The notes beneath the pieces are model-generated. The model worked only from the letters and a program-made list of their open reading frames with translations, did no database searches and was not told where the DNA came from. Below are positions 1 through 8,797 of a stretch of DNA of 64,000 bases, in pieces. Location: positions 620,001 through 684,000 of the forward strand of contig OW818680.1 in NCBI GenBank assembly GCA_942493055.1, given 5' to 3'. Position 1 is the first letter of the stretch. Each line of letters starts with the position of its first letter. The DNA is from CAIZQW01 sp942493055 (GTDB lineage Bacteria; Verrucomicrobiota; Kiritimatiellia; RFP12; UBA1067). Both the position numbers and the translations under genes were made by a program.

Positions 1-2102
1 ACGGCGGAGTCAAATTCATGCACATCGGATGCAACTGGCCCTCCGGCTATGTGCATGATATGCCCCCCGTATTCTGGTGGGAAGGGCCGGATGGCTCACG
101 CGTGCTGACCATGTACTCAAGCGTCTACGGAACGTGTACAGCCTTTTGGCCATGGGGTGGCAAAGGCGATTCCAATATCGGGCAAAATCTCCTGCCCCCT
201 AAAAACTGGCCGTATAAAACGTGGGTGGCGATTATCGTAACGGGCGACAACTCCGGACCGCCAAATGCAAAGGGCGTCAAAGCCATCTTTGAGGAGGTTG
301 CTAAAAAGTTGCCGAATGTTAAAGTGCGTATGGGCACCATGGAGGAGTTCGCGGATGCCCTGCTCGCGGAAAAGCCTGACCTGCCTGTGGTCAAGGGCGA
401 GACCCCTGATACGTGGATTCATGGGTGCATGTGTGATCCAGGCGGCGTCAGCGCTTCACGCATCACAGGCCCTTTGATGCCCGCTGTGGAAATGCTGAAC
501 ACTCAACTGAAGAACTGGGGCGTCCCTGTTGCTGATCCGGCACAAGGACTCGCCAAAGCGCACGAGCAGTACCTGCTCTATAACGAGCACACCTGGGGCG
601 GAGCGGCTGCTGTCAAAGTCTATGGCGACGCCTTTCATAAAACAGCGACAAATGCCTATAAGAATCTCGAAGGCTCGTGGGAGGACAAGACAGACTACAT
701 CCGCACGGCAAGCGCCCTCACAACTTCGCTGTTGAATGCTAATCTGACTGCCCTTGCACGGGCAGTGAACCAGAGCGGGCCGCGCATCGTGGTCTTCAAT
801 CCGCTGCCCTGGTCACGCTCCGGCATGGTGACGGTTGATGGCAAGCCTTTCTTTGCCGATAACATTCCGGCAAGCGGCTACAAAACATTCCCTGTTCAAC
901 CCACTAACCGCGTAACGACACGCGTCGGAAATATTCTTGAGAATGAATTTTACAAAGTGCTTGTTGACCCTTCGCGCGGTACACTCACGTCGCTCGTGGA
1001 CAAGCGCACTGGCCGCGACTGGGTCGATGGCGCGAGTGCGCAGGGTCTCGGCCAATATCTGAACGAACGGTTCGATAAAAAACAGACGGACGGGTACTGC
1101 CGCGACTATCAGCAAGGTCGCTGGGGCAATACGCTTCACCCTGGGATGAGTAAGCCGGGCCTGCCAGGCGATATCCCCTACCGCGCGGCCTCATGCCGCA
1201 ATGGCACGCTGCAACTCTCAGACGAAGCCTTCAGCAGCACAGCGCTCATGGAGATGCCCGGTGATCCGACCAATCACCTTCCCTCCACGTCCCTGCGTGT
1301 CACCCTGTATCGTCATCAGCCCTATCTTGATCTTGAACTGACCATCAAGGACAAAGCTAAAGATAACTGGCCTGAGGCGGACTGGCTCTGCCTGCCCTTC
1401 AAAATCAACGCCCCTAAATTCAATGTTGGACGTAATCTCGGCAACATGGATCCTGCTACCGATATTTTGAAAGGCGCCAATCGCGACCTCTATGCAGTCG
1501 GCAATGGCGTCACACTGACTGATGCGGATGGCAGTGGCATCGCGCTTTGTCCGCTTGACCATCCGCTCATCAGCCTCGACACGCCAGGTATATGGAAATT
1601 CACACTCGATTTCATTCCCAAAAAACCAATTGTCTTTTTGAATCTCTATAACAACCAGTGGAACACAAACTACCGGTATTGGTATGCCGGAACCTGGCGT
1701 TCGCGTGTCCGCCTCTGGACCTTTGACAAGAAGACGCCACCCGAGTCGGTTCTCGCGACGCCTGCACTTGAAGCACGCCTTCCCCTCGTTGCAGTTACAG
1801 CGGACGGACCAAGCGGAGCACTGCCTATTGAACAGGCAGGGATTGTGCTTTCACGCTCCGGCATCCTGGTCACGGCCTTTGCGCCAGACACTGCGCAAAA
1901 AGGAACTTTGCTGCGTTTGTGGGAAGTGGCTGGCCTATCGGGACCGTGCACGATTACACTGCCTGAAGGCACACGCGCAAAATATGCCCAGCCCGTTGAC
2001 CTGCGAGGGCGTCCGACCGGCAACGCCATACAAATAGCGAAAAGTTCTTTTGTCGTTGATGCGAAAGGCTTTGCCCCTGTAAGTTTCATCTTGGGAGAGT
2101 AA
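1..2102 (+). CDS. GH38/alpha-mannosidase-like protein, 5' end outside window
   Basis: The reading frame is open from the window edge, and codons before the first ATG (position 18) already match the two downstream paralogues, so this is the C-terminal 700 or so residues of a protein of about 900. The retained part begins near the end of the GH38-like catalytic barrel, with a WWEGPDGSRVL motif, an EHTWG motif that probably carries the last metal-binding His, and the long beta-rich C-terminal region typical of GH38. The family hydrolyses alpha-mannosides or related glycans using a divalent metal; the actual substrate is unknown. The next paralogue starts 19 bp after the stop, so they are probably one operon. 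The signal peptide, if present, lies outside the window. Confidence 0.8.
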   Translation, partial: GGVKFMHIGCNWPSGYVHDMPPVFWWEGPDGSRVLTMYSSVYGTCTAFWPWGGKGDSNIGQNLLPPKNWPYKTWVAIIVTGDNSGPPNAKGVKAIFEEVAKKLPNVKVRMGTMEEFADALLAEKPDLPVVKGETPDTWIHGCMCDPGGVSASRITGPLMPAVEMLNTQLKNWGVPVADPAQGLAKAHEQYLLYNEHTWGGAAAVKVYGDAFHKTATNAYKNLEGSWEDKTDYIRTASALTTSLLNANLTALARAVNQSGPRIVVFNPLPWSRSGMVTVDGKPFFADNIPASGYKTFPVQPTNRVTTRVGNILENEFYKVLVDPSRGTLTSLVDKRTGRDWVDGASAQGLGQYLNERFDKKQTDGYCRDYQQGRWGNTLHPGMSKPGLPGDIPYRAASCRNGTLQLSDEAFSSTALMEMPGDPTNHLPSTSLRVTLYRHQPYLDLELTIKDKAKDNWPEADWLCLPFKINAPKFNVGRNLGNMDPATDILKGANRDLYAVGNGVTLTDADGSGIALCPLDHPLISLDTPGIWKFTLDFIPKKPIVFLNLYNNQWNTNYRYWYAGTWRSRVRLWTFDKKTPPESVLATPALEARLPLVAVTADGPSGALPIEQAGIVLSRSGILVTAFAPDTAQKGTLLRLWEVAGLSGPCTITLPEGTRAKYAQPVDLRGRPTGNAIQIAKSSFVVDAKGFAPVSFILGE

Positions 2103-2121
2103 CACTGTTGGAGATACGAAT

Positions 2122-4809
2122 ATGAGAACACGAACAAGCATACACACGGCGGTGATGGGAGCGTTAGTGTCCATTGGAGTCTCCTTCGCCTGTGAAGGTG
2201 CGACGACCGATGTCATTAAAGTTGATCAGGTCTGGGTGGTCTTTAAAACGCATTTCGACCTCGGGTACACGGATCTCGCTGAAAATGTTTTCACCAAGTA
2301 TCGCGTGACCATGATGGACGGCGCCCTCAAAGTCATTGACCAGAACCGCAGCCAGCCGCCAGAGAAGCGTTTTGTCTGGACAGTCGCTGGCTGGCCGCTG
2401 GCTCGGGCGATTCTGGATCGCGAGCAAGATCAAGTCCGGAAGCAACGCATTGAAGCGGCAGTCAGAGAAGGTTCGCTCGCCGTGCATGCCTTGCCCGCCA
2501 CGCTTCACACCGAGTCATTCGACCTCGAAGATCTCGTGCGCAGCCTGCATTATTCAAGCCGACTGGCTCGCGATTATGGACATCCACTCTCCATCTCCGG
2601 AAAAATGACCGATGTGCCCGAACACAGCTGGGTCCTGCCGACCGTGATGGCACACGCGGGAATCAAATTTCTGCAAATCGGCTGTAACTCCGCCTGCCAG
2701 TATCCGCGCGTTCCGCGACTCTTCTGGTGGGAGGGGCCGGACGGTTCACGAATCCTCTGCAATTACACGGTGGATTACGGTTCCGGTATCACGCCGCCAC
2801 CGGATTGGCCCAGCAGGAACTATCTCGCCATGATTATGACGGGGGACAACCACGGGCCGCCGTCACCGAAGGATGTCGAGAACGTTCGCGCAGAAATCGC
2901 AAAGCGGTTGCCTGGCGCAAAGATGATTTGCGGCTCACTCGATGACTTCGCCAGCGCAGTCCTGGCTGAAAATCCACCCCTCCCTGTTGTTCGCGGCGAC
3001 ACGCCTGACACCTGGATCCACGGATTGCTCTCGATGCCGGAAGCAACTAAGATTGCCCGTAATATCCGTCCATTTGAACCAGCGCTTGACTCGCTTGATA
3101 CGCATTTGAAGTCGTATGGACTCAAGACCGATCCGCTTTCCAAGGAACTGGCCGACGCGTACGAAGGCAGCTTTCTCTATGGCGAACATACGTGGGGTAT
3201 GAACGGGGAATACGGCGGACGCAGGATATGGCCCCTGGAAAAATGGAAAAAGGAACTCCCCCTTGAAAAGCAAAAGAAGTTTCTCCAAAGTTTTGAGGAT
3301 CACGCCAACTATATCCGCGCGACGCAAACAATTGTCCAGCGGGCACTCAAGACGCGACTCGACCAACTCGCCAAGTCCGTGAATGCGGAAGGCGAGCGCA
3401 CCATCGTCTGGAACGCACTCCCGTGGGCCCGCTCTGGAATGGTGGATCTTGGAGGAAAGACCCTTTATGCCGAAGATGTCCCAGCTAATGGCTACAAGAC
3501 GTACCCATCTCACGCAGCCGCTCCGGCAATGCCAGTATTGAGCGATCCGCCTGGCGTGCTCACGACGCCGTTCTACACCGTCACCTTCGACCTCACACGC
3601 GGCGGTATCGCGTCGCTCATCGACAAGAGATCCGGACGAGAGCTTGTAGACAAATCCAGCCCCTACGTACTGGGCCAGTTCCTCCATGAGCGCTTCAGCA
3701 AAAACGAGGTTGATCGATTTTTCAAAGCGTACAGCCGGATGCCCGGCGGATGGGCGCTAGATGATCTTGGCAAGCCTGGGATGCCTGAAGCCGGTTCACA
3801 GGCGAAAGCCTTGGAAAATGTTCATGCAACCGCGCCCGGACAGCCCAATCCTGGCGCGATGGGCAAACCCGGTATTCCTGCGGCAACCTACTGTGCTGTT
3901 ACACCTGCAAAATGGAACGTTCAAATACAACACACGCCTGATGTTGACGTTGCTGTGCTGAGCGCCGGAGAGACCAAAGACTTGGCAAAAGCCTACACCC
4001 TCACCTTCACCTTCTCCCGGCATTCACCTTCTGTTGATGTGAAGTGGAGCGTGGTTGATAAAACACCGGACAAGATGCCTGAAGGAGGCTGGCTCTGTTT
4101 TCCGTTTGCGATGAAGGATCCGCTCTTCACGGTAGGACGCTTGGGCGGACCGATCAATCCGGCAACAACCGATCTTGTGCCTGGAGCCAACCGTCACCTC
4201 ATGGCCATCTCCAGCGGCGTGGCGATGACCGATGCTGATCAGCGCGGTGTTGCACTCTGCCCGCTTGATTCTCCGCTGGTCAGTTTAGAAAAGCCCGGAC
4301 TGTGGTGGTGGACGATGGATTTTGTGCCTAAAAAAGCCACTGTTTTCGTCAACCTCTACAACAACATGTGGAACACCAATTTCCCCTTGTGGCAGGAGGG
4401 GTCGTGGTCAAACCGCGTCCGCTTCTGGCCTCTGCTGGATGAGAAGGCCAGCGAAAGTTTAGCTGTGAAGTCAATGGAGGCAAGGCTCCCGTTGCTGGTC
4501 GGCTCAGCTAACAGCAAAGCAGGTTCTCTTCCAACAACGTCTACAGGACTCACACTCTCTCGCAAGGGCGTGCTGGTGACGGCCTTTGGCAGCGACCCAG
4601 ATGGCAATCCAGGCACGCTTCTGCGTGTCTGGGAGCAGGCCGGGAATGCTGGCGACCTTCTCGTCACATTGCCGAAAGGCATGAAAGCGTCGAAAGCAAC
4701 GCCTGTGAACCTGAGAGGCGTACCAACAGGCGCGCCCATCACGATCAACGAGGGCACATTCAAACTGAATCTCGGCGCTTATGCTCCGGCTAGTTTTGTG
4801 CTAGACTAG
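2122..4809 (+). CDS. exported GH38/alpha-mannosidase-like protein (tandem paralogue 2)
   Basis: Protein of 895 residues with an N-terminal signal peptide (about residues 1-27). A KTHFDLGYT motif (H44, D46) matches the first two metal ligands of GH38. The Asp in MTDVPEHSW (D164) aligns by position with the GH38 nucleophile, and EHTWG (H356) probably supplies the last ligand. A long C-terminal beta domain follows. All expected catalytic-type residues therefore appear to be kept, so activity is likely; the substrate cannot be read from the sequence. This KTHFD subgroup resembles proteins often labelled DUF5054/GH38. A GGAG ribosome binding site sits 8 bp before the ATG. It shares strand and spacing with its two neighbours and looks like a gene triplication. 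Confidence 0.82.
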   Translation: MRTRTSIHTAVMGALVSIGVSFACEGATTDVIKVDQVWVVFKTHFDLGYTDLAENVFTKYRVTMMDGALKVIDQNRSQPPEKRFVWTVAGWPLARAILDREQDQVRKQRIEAAVREGSLAVHALPATLHTESFDLEDLVRSLHYSSRLARDYGHPLSISGKMTDVPEHSWVLPTVMAHAGIKFLQIGCNSACQYPRVPRLFWWEGPDGSRILCNYTVDYGSGITPPPDWPSRNYLAMIMTGDNHGPPSPKDVENVRAEIAKRLPGAKMICGSLDDFASAVLAENPPLPVVRGDTPDTWIHGLLSMPEATKIARNIRPFEPALDSLDTHLKSYGLKTDPLSKELADAYEGSFLYGEHTWGMNGEYGGRRIWPLEKWKKELPLEKQKKFLQSFEDHANYIRATQTIVQRALKTRLDQLAKSVNAEGERTIVWNALPWARSGMVDLGGKTLYAEDVPANGYKTYPSHAAAPAMPVLSDPPGVLTTPFYTVTFDLTRGGIASLIDKRSGRELVDKSSPYVLGQFLHERFSKNEVDRFFKAYSRMPGGWALDDLGKPGMPEAGSQAKALENVHATAPGQPNPGAMGKPGIPAATYCAVTPAKWNVQIQHTPDVDVAVLSAGETKDLAKAYTLTFTFSRHSPSVDVKWSVVDKTPDKMPEGGWLCFPFAMKDPLFTVGRLGGPINPATTDLVPGANRHLMAISSGVAMTDADQRGVALCPLDSPLVSLEKPGLWWWTMDFVPKKATVFVNLYNNMWNTNFPLWQEGSWSNRVRFWPLLDEKASESLAVKSMEARLPLLVGSANSKAGSLPTTSTGLTLSRKGVLVTAFGSDPDGNPGTLLRVWEQAGNAGDLLVTLPKGMKASKATPVNLRGVPTGAPITINEGTFKLNLGAYAPASFVLD

Positions 4810-4830
4810 AAAAATCCTGGAGACCCAACT

Positions 4831-7575
4831 ATGAAGATGACGTATATGGCCGGACTGATGTTTTGTATTTCCGTCGCTTCTTTTGCCGCGGAGTATGACA
4901 AGACGTCCACAATCCCGACAAGCAAATCCGCCGCTGAACAGGCAGGCGCCACAAAGCCTGCTTCGCAGGGGGTTCAAAATGTCATCATCGTCTACAAGAC
5001 CCATTTTGATATCGGCTATACAGCACGGGCATGCGAAGTGCTTCACGAATACCGCACGGAAATGGCGGACCGTGTCTTGGATGCCATTGAGGTGAACAGC
5101 AAGCAGCCCAAGGAGAACCAGTTTGTCTGGACGCTCTCCGGCTGGCCCATGAAACAGATCCTCTGGGATGGGCAGACACCTGAGCGCCGCCAGAAAATCG
5201 AACAGGCGATCCGCGACGGCAATCTGACGATCCACGCCTATCCGTTCACCACGCACACCGAAACTGCAGAACCCGAAGATCTGGTGCGCGGACTCTCAAT
5301 CTCTTCATCCCTGGCTCGAAAATATGGACAGCCCCTCTCGACCTCCGCCAAGATGACCGATGTGCCCGGACAATCCTGGATCACGCCCACACTGTTTGCT
5401 CACGCCGGAATCGCCTTCTACCACATGGGTGGGCCCGTGGTGAACAAATCTTTCAACCTGCCGCCGATCTTCTGGTGGGAGGGGCCCGACGGCTCGCGCG
5501 TCCTGACGCTCTATAACAACGGGTACGGATCATCCGCTCTGCCCCCCGCCAACTGGCCGTATAAGAGCTGGATCTATATCAGCATGACCGGCGACAACCA
5601 GGGGCCTCCGCCACCCAACGTTGTCGCGCAAGATTTGGAATTTTACAAGAAGCGCGGCATCACAGCCAACGTCGGCACGATGGATGATTTTTCAGAGCTG
5701 ATCCTCAAGGAGGACCTCAGTCAATTGCAGGTGGTCCGCAGCGATATTCCAGATCCCTGGATCCATGGCACCCTGAGCATGCCGGAAGCTTGTAAAGGGG
5801 CTCACAATATCCGTCCGCAAATCGGAGCGCTGGATGCGCTGACCACACTTGAGCGCTGCTGGGGACTCTTCCGCGCAGATATCAGCACAACAGTTGCAGA
5901 GGCTTATGAACAGAGCATGCTCTTCAGCGAGCACACCTGGGGCATGGCCAACCAGCACTATGTCAAGCAGCCCTACGGCCAAGGCTGGGATGACCTTTGG
6001 GCCAAGGGGCTGCCACCCCAGTATGAGAAGATGGCTGAATCGTGGAAGGACCACGCCGACTACACCGAGAACGTGAAACGGCTTGTCTCCCAGCCCTATA
6101 TCGATGCTGTTGAAACACTGGCCGACAGTGTCAATGTTGGCGGCGGACGGATTGTCGTCTTTAATCCCCTCCCCTGGAAGCGCGACGGCGAGATCGTCCT
6201 GAACGGTTTCCATCTGGCTCGGGGCGCATCACTCAAGCCTGTGGACGGCGGTCCGGCAATCGCGTATCAGGGAGAAGGCCCGGCAGTTGAAGGCCCCTAC
6301 CGCATCATGCGCTTTGTAGCCAAAGATATTCCAGCGATGGGATACCGCACATTCGTGATTTCGAATGAGAAACCTGAACCCGTACTCTTGGCAGCGGACG
6401 CGACGACTGGCGTGATCGAGAGTCCGTGGTTAAAAGCGACGCTCGATCCCAAACGCGGACGCATCAGCAGCCTGATTGACAAACGTTCAGGCCGCGAACT
6501 GGTCGACCCGAACGCGCCGCAGGGTTTTGGCCAGTACTTCTATGAGCGCTTCGGGTATCAGGATATTGATAACTGGCTGAAGAAATCACTCTATGGACAA
6601 TACCATGCGCATAAATTCTGCTTTGCCGCTTATGATATGCCCAAGGAGAGTGTCTATACGAACGCCCTGCCGAAGAACATGACACTCAGCGTAGAAAAAA
6701 CCGCCATCGATGTGAGCGCGACGATGACGGGCACGATCCCGGGCCCTGGTCAACCGCAGAAGATATCCATCCGCATCAGCCTGCCTGCAGCCATGCCCGT
6801 GGCCGATCTGAAGGTCGCCTGGGACAAGCAGCCCGATGGCTGGCCGGAGACTGCATGGATTTGTCTTCCGTTCACGTGTGACAATCCAAAGTTTCGCCTA
6901 GGACGTCTTGGCGCAGACCTCGATCCTGTGAAAGATATCACTGTGGAGAATGCCAACTATTACAATTACTGGATCAACACCGGCGTGGCCGTGTATGATG
7001 GGAAGAGCGGCGCAGGTGTCGCGCTCTGTCCGCAGGACTCCCCGCTGGTCAGCCTCGGCGAACCCGGCGAGTATAAGTTCGAACCCCGCTATGAACCGAA
7101 GAAACCGTACGTCTATCTCAATCTCTACAACAACCACTGGCGGACCAATTTCGGAAGCTGGATCGGTGACGGGCGACGCATGAGTTCCCGTGTCCGCATC
7201 TGGGCCTTTGACCAGTTCAATTCCGAAGCATCGCTCTACACGCCCGCAATGGAGTGTCGCGTGCCGCTGGCGGCAGCGCGTTCCACAAGCCGCCCAGGCA
7301 GGCTAGCGTCCACGCAGGCAGGCATCACGCTCTCCCGCAAGGGAATCGCCCTCACGGCGTTCGGACCCAACCCGGACGGTCCTGGCACTGTTCTGCGCGT
7401 CTGGGAGCAGGGTGGCGTGCCTGGGGCACTCGAGGTGACAGTGCCGACGCTCTTTAAGACTGCACAGCCTGTCACGCTGCGAGGAGAAAAAAAGGGTGAA
7501 GCAGTCGCAATCAAAGCAGGCCGGTTCAGCTTTGTTCTTGGGGCTTATGCGCCCATGAGCTATATTTTAGAATAA
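4831..7575 (+). CDS. exported GH38/alpha-mannosidase-like protein (tandem paralogue 3)
   Basis: Protein of 914 residues with a signal peptide ending near residue 20, then a low-complexity Ser/Thr/Ala linker to about residue 47. The GH38-like barrel starts with YKTHFDIGYT (H58, D60) and has the nucleophile-position Asp in MTDVPGQSW (D177), the WWEGPDGSRVL motif and an EHTWGM motif. The C-terminal beta region ends with the same LGAYAPMSYIL-type sequence as the paralogue upstream. It differs from copy 2 in an insertion around the start of the beta domain. A GGAG ribosome binding site lies 8 bp before the ATG, in the same arrangement as copy 2. Probably last gene of the GH38 operon, since a promoter-like sequence follows it. 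Confidence 0.82.
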   Translation: MKMTYMAGLMFCISVASFAAEYDKTSTIPTSKSAAEQAGATKPASQGVQNVIIVYKTHFDIGYTARACEVLHEYRTEMADRVLDAIEVNSKQPKENQFVWTLSGWPMKQILWDGQTPERRQKIEQAIRDGNLTIHAYPFTTHTETAEPEDLVRGLSISSSLARKYGQPLSTSAKMTDVPGQSWITPTLFAHAGIAFYHMGGPVVNKSFNLPPIFWWEGPDGSRVLTLYNNGYGSSALPPANWPYKSWIYISMTGDNQGPPPPNVVAQDLEFYKKRGITANVGTMDDFSELILKEDLSQLQVVRSDIPDPWIHGTLSMPEACKGAHNIRPQIGALDALTTLERCWGLFRADISTTVAEAYEQSMLFSEHTWGMANQHYVKQPYGQGWDDLWAKGLPPQYEKMAESWKDHADYTENVKRLVSQPYIDAVETLADSVNVGGGRIVVFNPLPWKRDGEIVLNGFHLARGASLKPVDGGPAIAYQGEGPAVEGPYRIMRFVAKDIPAMGYRTFVISNEKPEPVLLAADATTGVIESPWLKATLDPKRGRISSLIDKRSGRELVDPNAPQGFGQYFYERFGYQDIDNWLKKSLYGQYHAHKFCFAAYDMPKESVYTNALPKNMTLSVEKTAIDVSATMTGTIPGPGQPQKISIRISLPAAMPVADLKVAWDKQPDGWPETAWICLPFTCDNPKFRLGRLGADLDPVKDITVENANYYNYWINTGVAVYDGKSGAGVALCPQDSPLVSLGEPGEYKFEPRYEPKKPYVYLNLYNNHWRTNFGSWIGDGRRMSSRVRIWAFDQFNSEASLYTPAMECRVPLAAARSTSRPGRLASTQAGITLSRKGIALTAFGPNPDGPGTVLRVWEQGGVPGALEVTVPTLFKTAQPVTLRGEKKGEAVAIKAGRFSFVLGAYAPMSYILE

Positions 7576-7594
7576 GCGAGACCGACATAATCGA

Positions 7595-7624
7595 TTGACG
7601 TTTTGTTTTTTTGCTCTGTACAAG
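7595..7624 (+). promoter_or_regulatory. possible sigma70-type promoter for the C-S lyase gene
   Basis: TTGACG (7595-7600), an 18-bp spacer and TACAAG (7619-7624) lie about 30 bp before the chosen ATG at 7653. The -35 box is strong and the -10 box is a 4/6 match. Its position after the GH38 stop suggests the two downstream genes can be transcribed separately. Confidence 0.4.
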
Positions 7625-7652
7625 AAGTTATGGTATTGTGGACCCATTCACT

Positions 7653-8792
7653 ATGCACACCTTTGACTTCACCACCGTCATCGACCGCGCTCATACAGGG
7701 AGCTTGAAATATGAGGCCTTTGGCCCCGATGTGCTCCCCGTGTGGGTAGCGGATATGGACTTCCGTTCGCCGCCCTGCGTCCTTCAGGCACTTCAACAGG
7801 CCATCGGCCATGGAGTTTTCGGTTACTCAACCGCACGCAAGGAACTGACGGAACTGGTTCTTGAACGCCTCTGTACGCGTCATCATTGGCATGTCCAGGC
7901 AGAGGCCCTCGTCTTCCTTCCAGGACTTGTCAGTGCGCTGAACCTGGCCACGCGCCTCTTGCCGGACGGAGCTGAAGTCCTGATTCCAACCCCCGCCTAT
8001 CCGCCCTTTCTTTCCTGCGGACCCCACCAGCACAAGACAACCATTCGCGTGCCGATGAAATGTGATGGGAAGATCTGGACGCTCGACTTCGAGGCCTTGC
8101 AGGCGGCGGTCACACCGAAAACCGCACTGCTCATCCTCTGCAATCCGCATAACCCTACGGGGAGATCCTTCACACGGGAGGAACTTGCGCAACTCGCCCA
8201 GTTCGTCGATAAGAATGACCTGCTTCTCGTGAGTGACGAAATCCACTGTGACCTCATGCTCAACCCAGCCGCCACGCACCGTTCCATCGCTGCGGAATTT
8301 CCAGAGATCGCCTCTCGCACCATCACGCTGCTTTCACCGAGCAAGACCTTTAACCTCGCAGGTCTTGGATGCGCCTTTGCAGTCATTGAAAACCCTGACC
8401 TGCGCAAACGCTTTGCCCCCTCGAATGATGACTTGGTGCCGCACCTCAATCAACTGGGGTATGTCGCCATGGAGGCAGCCTATCGCGAAGGCGAACCCTG
8501 GCGGCAAGCCCTGATCACCCAGCTGAGGCAAAACTGCCGGAAGGTTGAAGAAGCCGTCATTGCCTGTCCGGGCCTCTCCATGATCCCGCCTGAGGCGACC
8601 TACCTCGCCTGGATCGACTGCCGGGCACTTGGTCTGAATGACCCGGCCGCTTTTTTGCTCACGCATAAACTCGCCGTCGGATCTGGGCGCTATTTCGGAG
8701 CCGATGGCTTCATCCGCATCAATTTCGCCTGCCCGCCAACAACGCTGGATGAGGCACTGAACCGACTTCTTACATTAAACAACAGAAAATAA
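7653..8792 (+). CDS. MalY/PatB-type PLP-dependent C-S lyase (class I aminotransferase fold)
   Basis: About 379 residues. The ATG at 7653 is chosen because homology to the MalY/PatB family (FDFTTVIDR, LPVWVADMDF) starts right there; the longer frame from a TTG at 7611 adds residues that lie in the promoter region. Motifs seen are NPHNPTGRSFTREEL, SDEIHCDL (the PLP-ring-binding Asp) and SPSKTFNLAGL, which holds the Schiff-base lysine. Family members cleave cystathionine or cysteine S-conjugates to a thiol, pyruvate and ammonia; some also act as regulators. It is cytoplasmic, with no signal peptide. Only 5 bp separate it from the cytochrome-like gene, so the two are probably co-transcribed. The exact substrate is unknown. 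Confidence 0.85.
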   Translation: MHTFDFTTVIDRAHTGSLKYEAFGPDVLPVWVADMDFRSPPCVLQALQQAIGHGVFGYSTARKELTELVLERLCTRHHWHVQAEALVFLPGLVSALNLATRLLPDGAEVLIPTPAYPPFLSCGPHQHKTTIRVPMKCDGKIWTLDFEALQAAVTPKTALLILCNPHNPTGRSFTREELAQLAQFVDKNDLLLVSDEIHCDLMLNPAATHRSIAAEFPEIASRTITLLSPSKTFNLAGLGCAFAVIENPDLRKRFAPSNDDLVPHLNQLGYVAMEAAYREGEPWRQALITQLRQNCRKVEEAVIACPGLSMIPPEATYLAWIDCRALGLNDPAAFLLTHKLAVGSGRYFGADGFIRINFACPPTTLDEALNRLLTLNNRK

Positions 8793-8797
8793 ACACC

